64,000 nt of DNA, taken from the NCBI GenBank assembly GCA_030549335.1, contig CM060191.1:57051947-57115946 (forward strand), in the 5' to 3' direction. The position numbers were made by a program, and so were the translations under genes. Position 1 is the first letter of the stretch; every line of letters starts with the position of its first letter. Positions 61,650 through 64,000 of this stretch are shown piece after piece. The notes below the pieces were generated by a model. It was not told the origin of the DNA and made no database searches. It worked only from the letters and a program-made list of their open reading frames with translations. The DNA comes from Pontederia crassipes (lineage: Eukaryota; Streptophyta; Magnoliopsida; Commelinales; Pontederiaceae).

Positions 61650-64000
61650 TTGACAAAGGGTAAGGACTTTTCGACAGACCTGATCGCCGTTTCGATTAGA
61701 GAGTGCGACATAGCGTTGGGTATGGACTGGTTGTCCTATCGCGATGCCTACCTACATTGCCGAGCAAAGAAGATAGTGATCGGAATATCAGGAGGACCTC
61801 AAATCATCATCAGAGGCACTTCACTAAAGCTAGACAAGGTCCTGGTGTCAGCTGTCAAAGCTCAAAAGTTATTAAAGAAAGGATGCCGAGCATTCTTGGC
61901 AAGTGTGATTAAGATGGACCGGGCTGAGATAGATCGAGATAGTATTAAAGTAGTGAAAGAATTTCCAGACATTTTTCCGAATGATGTCTTAGGACTACCA
62001 CCACGGTAGGAGATCGACTTCCGCATCGACTTGGTGCCGGGTACTGCACCCATCTCAAAGGAACCATATAGAATGGCTCCATCGGAAAAGCTGAAATTGA
62101 AGACCCAAATTCAAGAGTTGTTGGATAAGGGATTCATCCGACCGAGTGTCTCCCCATGGGGCGCTCGGGTACTGTTCGTGAAGAAAAAGGACGGATCTAT
62201 GCAACTACGCATAGACTATCGGATGTTGAATAAGGTCACAATAAAAAATAAGTACTCACTATCGAGAATTGATGACATGTTCGACCAATTGTCTTCGCAA
62301 AGGTGTTCTCTAAGATCGACTTGAGAAGCGGTTACCATCAACTTCGAATAGCTGCCGATGTGCCGAAGATAGCATTCAGGACAAGATATGACCATTACGA
62401 GTTTTTGATGATGCCATTTGGACTGACCAATGCTCTGGCAACCTTCATGGATTTGATAAACCGAGTATTTCTACAAAGGATCCGAGCCCATCCCATATTT
62501 GGACAAGTTCGTGATCATTTTCGTTAACGATATTCTATTTTATTCGTCGAGCCCAGAGGAATACGAGGAGCATCTACGAGTTGTGCTACAGATCTTTCGG
62601 GAGCACAAGTTGTACGCCAAATTTTTGAAGTGCAAATTTTGGTTGGAAGAGATAATGTTCCTCGGGCATATCATCAGCAAGGATGAAATATCAGTGAATC
62701 CTGCCAAGGTGGAAGCAGTTGCCAACTGGTAACAACCAAAGAACGTATCAGAAATTAGGAGCTTTCTCGGACTAGTTGGATATTACTGGAGATTCATACA
62801 AGATTTATCAAAGATCGCATCGCCGCTAACAAATCTCACGAAGAAAGGTGTCAAATATGAATGGTCACGGAAGTATGAAGATAGCTTCCAAGAGCCGAAG
62901 AAAAGATTGACTACGGCGCCTATTCTTACCATACCTTCAGGACAAGGAGGTTATGTGATATACAACGACGCATGTGGCACCGGCTTGGGGTGCGTCTTGA
63001 TGCAGCATGAAAATGTTATAGTTTACGCATCAAAGAAATTGAAGAAACACAAGAAGAACTATCCGATGCACGATCTCGAATTAGCTGCGGTAGTTTTCGC
63101 TCTCAAGATTTGGAGGCACTATCTCTATGGTGAAGAGTTCGAGATTTTCACAGATCACAAAAGTCTGAAGTATATGTTTTCTCAACGTGATCTGAACATG
63201 CGTCAGAGGAGATGGATAGAATTTTTAAAGGATTACGAGTTTGCCATCAGCTACCACCCGGGAAAGGCAAACTCGGTCGTTGACGTACTCAGCAAAAAGT
63301 GGGTAGGATCACTCACATGCCTGAAAGTGAGTCGTTGGAACATGATCAACTACATTATATAGGCCAGTCCAGTGATCAGTAGTGATGGTGTACGAATTAT
63401 GGCACACCTCGACATGTAATCAGAATTGATATTGAAGATTGAAAAGGCACAACCAAATAATAATGAGTACAACCACTTACTCAAGTTGTGCGAAAAGACT
63501 CCCGCTGACGTTTCAGTCACCAATGGAATGATCAGATACAGGGGGCGATTGTGGGTCCCTGACCATGAAGGACTAAGAAGACAAGTGCTCGATGAATGCC
63601 ATAAATCGGAGTTTGCCATTCATCCCGAAAGTATAAAAATGTATAAGAATTTGCAACGGACCTTCTAGTGGAATAATATGAAGAAGGACATTGCAAGTAC
63701 GTTGCAAAGTGCATGATATGCCAGCAAGTGAAGATTGAGCATCAAAGGTCATATGGAGTACTGTAGGAACTTGGAATCCCACAATGAAAGTGGGAAAAGA
63801 TAATAATGGATTTTGTTACAAAACTTCCAAGAATTCAACAGGGTCACGATGCGATATGAGTAGTGGTGGACCGATTCAGCAAAGCGGCCCACTTCATTCC
63901 CATCAAATGGAAGTAGTCTGTCGAAAACCTGATGGACATTTACATTAAGGAGGTTATCCGACTACATGGAGTGCTAGTCTCCATTGTGTAGGATAGAGAT
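61650..64000 (+). pseudogene. Gypsy pol remnant (protease, RT, RNase H, integrase)
   Basis: 61650-62010: protease end (CDIALGMDWL). 62031-62324: RT fingers ([33 protein letters not shown]). 62303-62530: [14 protein letters not shown] and MMPFGLTNA in another frame. 62499-62730: the palm motif reads [11 protein letters not shown] where xDD is expected, so an Asp is lost. 62907-63300: RNase H ([48 protein letters not shown]). 63426 onward: integrase (HPESIKMY, CMICQQVKIEHQR, IMDFVTKLPR, VVDRFSKAAHF). Stops at 62010, 62730, 63360 and 63667 break it. It runs off the window. Confidence 0.88.

Larger units (their letters stand above)
58281..64000 (+). mobile_element. Gypsy (Tekay/Del-like) retrotransposon, 3' end outside the window
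   Basis: The 5' LTR (58281-60597) begins TATAACGATCC (from TGTAACG) and ends GGGGTGTTACA. A tRNA-Met primer site follows. Gag is unreadable (60660-61600). From 61650 the order is protease end, RT, RNase H, integrase, which is Gypsy order and separates it from Copia. The long TGTAACG-type LTR and the wording of RT suggest the Tekay chromovirus lineage, an inference. Several stops and shifts mean it is defective. Confidence 0.9.

Noticed and set aside
61650..64000. Integrated pararetrovirus (caulimovirid) origin for the RT
   Set aside because: A flanking LTR, a tRNA-Met primer site directly after it, and an integrase downstream of RNase H identify a Gypsy retrotransposon.

Overview
This is a stretch of plant nuclear genome, most likely from a eudicot. 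It has GT-AG introns, AT-rich intergenic DNA, an abscisic-acid kinase gene with the canonical plant nine-exon layout, and nested plant transposons (MULE, CACTA, Copia, Gypsy, foldback, SINE-like, MITE). There is no bacterial, organellar or CRISPR content. Only one gene looks intact. Most of the window is mobile DNA and its wreckage.

Layout. 347-7694 is a Mutator-like element with ~310-360 bp inverted ends. It carries a broken FAR1/FHY3-type transposase (minus strand) and a captured GRF zinc-finger fragment (plus strand). A 3.1 kb solo LTR with a perfect 5 bp target duplication sits inside the transposase gene. A small MITE follows (7720-8063), then a decayed RPW8/ADR1-like NLR remnant (9205-9990). 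10553-18319 (minus) is a complete 362-residue SnRK2 kinase of the OST1/SnRK2.6 group. Its sixth intron is 4.6 kb because it hosts a decayed Copia element whose two LTRs each contain a SINE-like insert. A 4.3 kb non-autonomous LTR element with two 667 bp LTRs (18740-23030) begins only 421 bp upstream of the kinase ATG. Two ~1.14 kb foldback elements stand in tandem at 23822-26197.

26.2-33.3 kb is AT-rich and nearly featureless, with a Gypsy LTR fragment at about 30.6-31.65 kb. From 33.3 to 48.0 kb there are scattered minus-strand exons of an ECA-type (P-type IIA) calcium ATPase. The exons are split by a complete 11 kb CACTA element (33779-44777, TGA target duplication) carrying tnp2-like and second-ORF pseudogenes. 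A second, degraded CACTA element on the minus strand fills about 48.1-54.7 kb. From 58281 to the window end is a Tekay-like Gypsy element (5' LTR, tRNA-Met primer site, protease-RT-RNaseH-integrase pseudogene) whose 3' end lies outside.

How it fits together. The kinase is the only gene I would call functional. Transposons have enlarged one of its introns and replaced its distal promoter. The ATPase and NLR remnants show ordinary genes being eroded by insertions. Points worth checking are the tandem foldback pair rich in ACGTGGC motifs near an ABA kinase, the duplicated symmetric mini-exons in the CACTA second gene, and SINE-like inserts at different places in the two LTRs of one Copia element.
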